Source of the DNA: Cavia porcellus
Lineage: Eukaryota; Chordata; Mammalia; Rodentia; Caviidae
Assembly: GCF_034190915.1 (NCBI RefSeq)
Contig: NW_026947506.1
Location: 33,025,748 to 33,089,747, forward strand
Length of the DNA: 64,000 bases
Direction of reading: 5' to 3'
Part shown: piece by piece, positions 63,690 to 64,000 of the stretch
How the letters are laid out: each line of letters opens with the position of its first letter
Numbering within the stretch: the first letter of the stretch is position 1
Translations under genes and position numbers: made by a program
Notes under the pieces: model-generated
Database searches by the model: none
The model's input: only the letters and a program-made list of their open reading frames with translations
Told to the model about the DNA's origin: nothing

Positions 63690-64000
63690 GTGTTCATTTC
63701 CTAGACCTGCTAGTAACAAGTTAGCACAGAGTGGGGGCTTAAAACATTTATTCTGTAATAGCTCAGGAGACCAGACATCCAAAGTGAAGGCATCCTTTAG
63801 CTTCTAGTGGTTTTTGGCAATCCTTAGCATTTCTTGTAGTATCAGTCACATCTGTGTTACTATAACGAAATTCCTGAGGCAGCCCTCCTTATAATGAAAA
63901 GAGATTTATTTAGTTTATGATTTTGGAGGCCAAAAGTCCAGGAGCAGGTAGTCTCACTGGTTTGACCTCTAGTGAGGGCCTCATGGAGGAAGTGATTGCA
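63690..64000 (+). repeat. Ancient interspersed repeat, family uncertain
   Basis: Two related pieces (about 63690-63840 and 63845-64000), each with a start near ATCTGTGTT, a TTATTCTGTAATAGCTCAGG or TTATTTAGTTTATGATTTTG block, and AGGAGACCAGACATCC or GGAGGCCAAAAGTCCAGG. The order matches a common old mammalian repeat whose name I cannot give. The second is cut by the window end. Confidence 0.35.

Larger units (their letters stand above)
38450..64000 (-). other. CARD11 intron 1 (probable), 5' part of locus
   Basis: Everything upstream of exon 2. I found no convincing noncoding first exon, CpG island or promoter, so exon 1 is probably beyond 64 kb, in line with the large 5' intron of human CARD11. 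Repeats are listed separately. 38.5-39.8, 43-47.9, 49-52.4 and 52.9-54.9 kb carry no recognised gene; their longest open frames (184, 228 and 247 residues) look like chance. Confidence 0.6.

Overview
The window is mammalian genomic DNA, almost certainly from a rodent. It carries many 7SL-derived B1-type monomers fused to tRNA-derived ID-like units, plus free ID-like elements with a tRNA-Ala-like promoter. The mix and the composite B1-dID form look non-murid (squirrel, beaver or kangaroo-rat side of the tree), but I cannot name the species. There is no bacterial, phage or plasmid content.

The only gene I can support is CARD11 (CARMA1), on the minus strand. Twenty-four exons can be placed base by base with GT-AG junctions and compatible phases, from a first coding exon at 38319-38449 down to a last exon cut by the window edge at position 1. 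Their coding bases add up to 3411, exactly 1137 codons. Only about 18 C-terminal residues are missing. Residue numbering matches the human 1154-residue protein through the phosphorylation sites S559, S644 and S652; one extra residue appears near residue 860. The protein runs CARD, long coiled coil, phosphorylated inhibitory linker, PDZ, SH3 and guanylate-kinase-like (GUK) domain. It is the lymphocyte scaffold that assembles with BCL10 and MALT1 to activate NF-kB and JNK after antigen-receptor signalling.

Layout: 1-6.5 kb holds exons 25-21 (GUK region). 8-9.2 kb holds exons 20-18 (SH3 region). 11.2-12.5 kb holds exons 17-15 (PDZ and distal linker). 14-18.5 kb holds exons 14-10 (linker). 20.3-26.9 kb holds exons 9-5 (coiled coil). 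27.0-29.3 kb holds exons 4-3 (CARD). 29.3-38.3 kb is a large intron built mainly of an old antisense L1 broken up by SINEs. 38.3-38.45 kb is exon 2, with the start codon. 38.45-64 kb is intron 1: SINEs, MIRs, LTR fragments, a sense L1 at its far end, and several repeat-free blocks that may be regulatory. No promoter or exon 1 was found; they probably lie beyond 64 kb.

The most interesting observation is that the annotated start codon and the exon 2 splice donor lie inside a MIR-family SINE. One base change from the consensus appears to have made the ATG and another the GT donor. This exon adds seven N-terminal residues ahead of a second, better-context ATG in exon 3, which explains the two numbering systems used for this protein.
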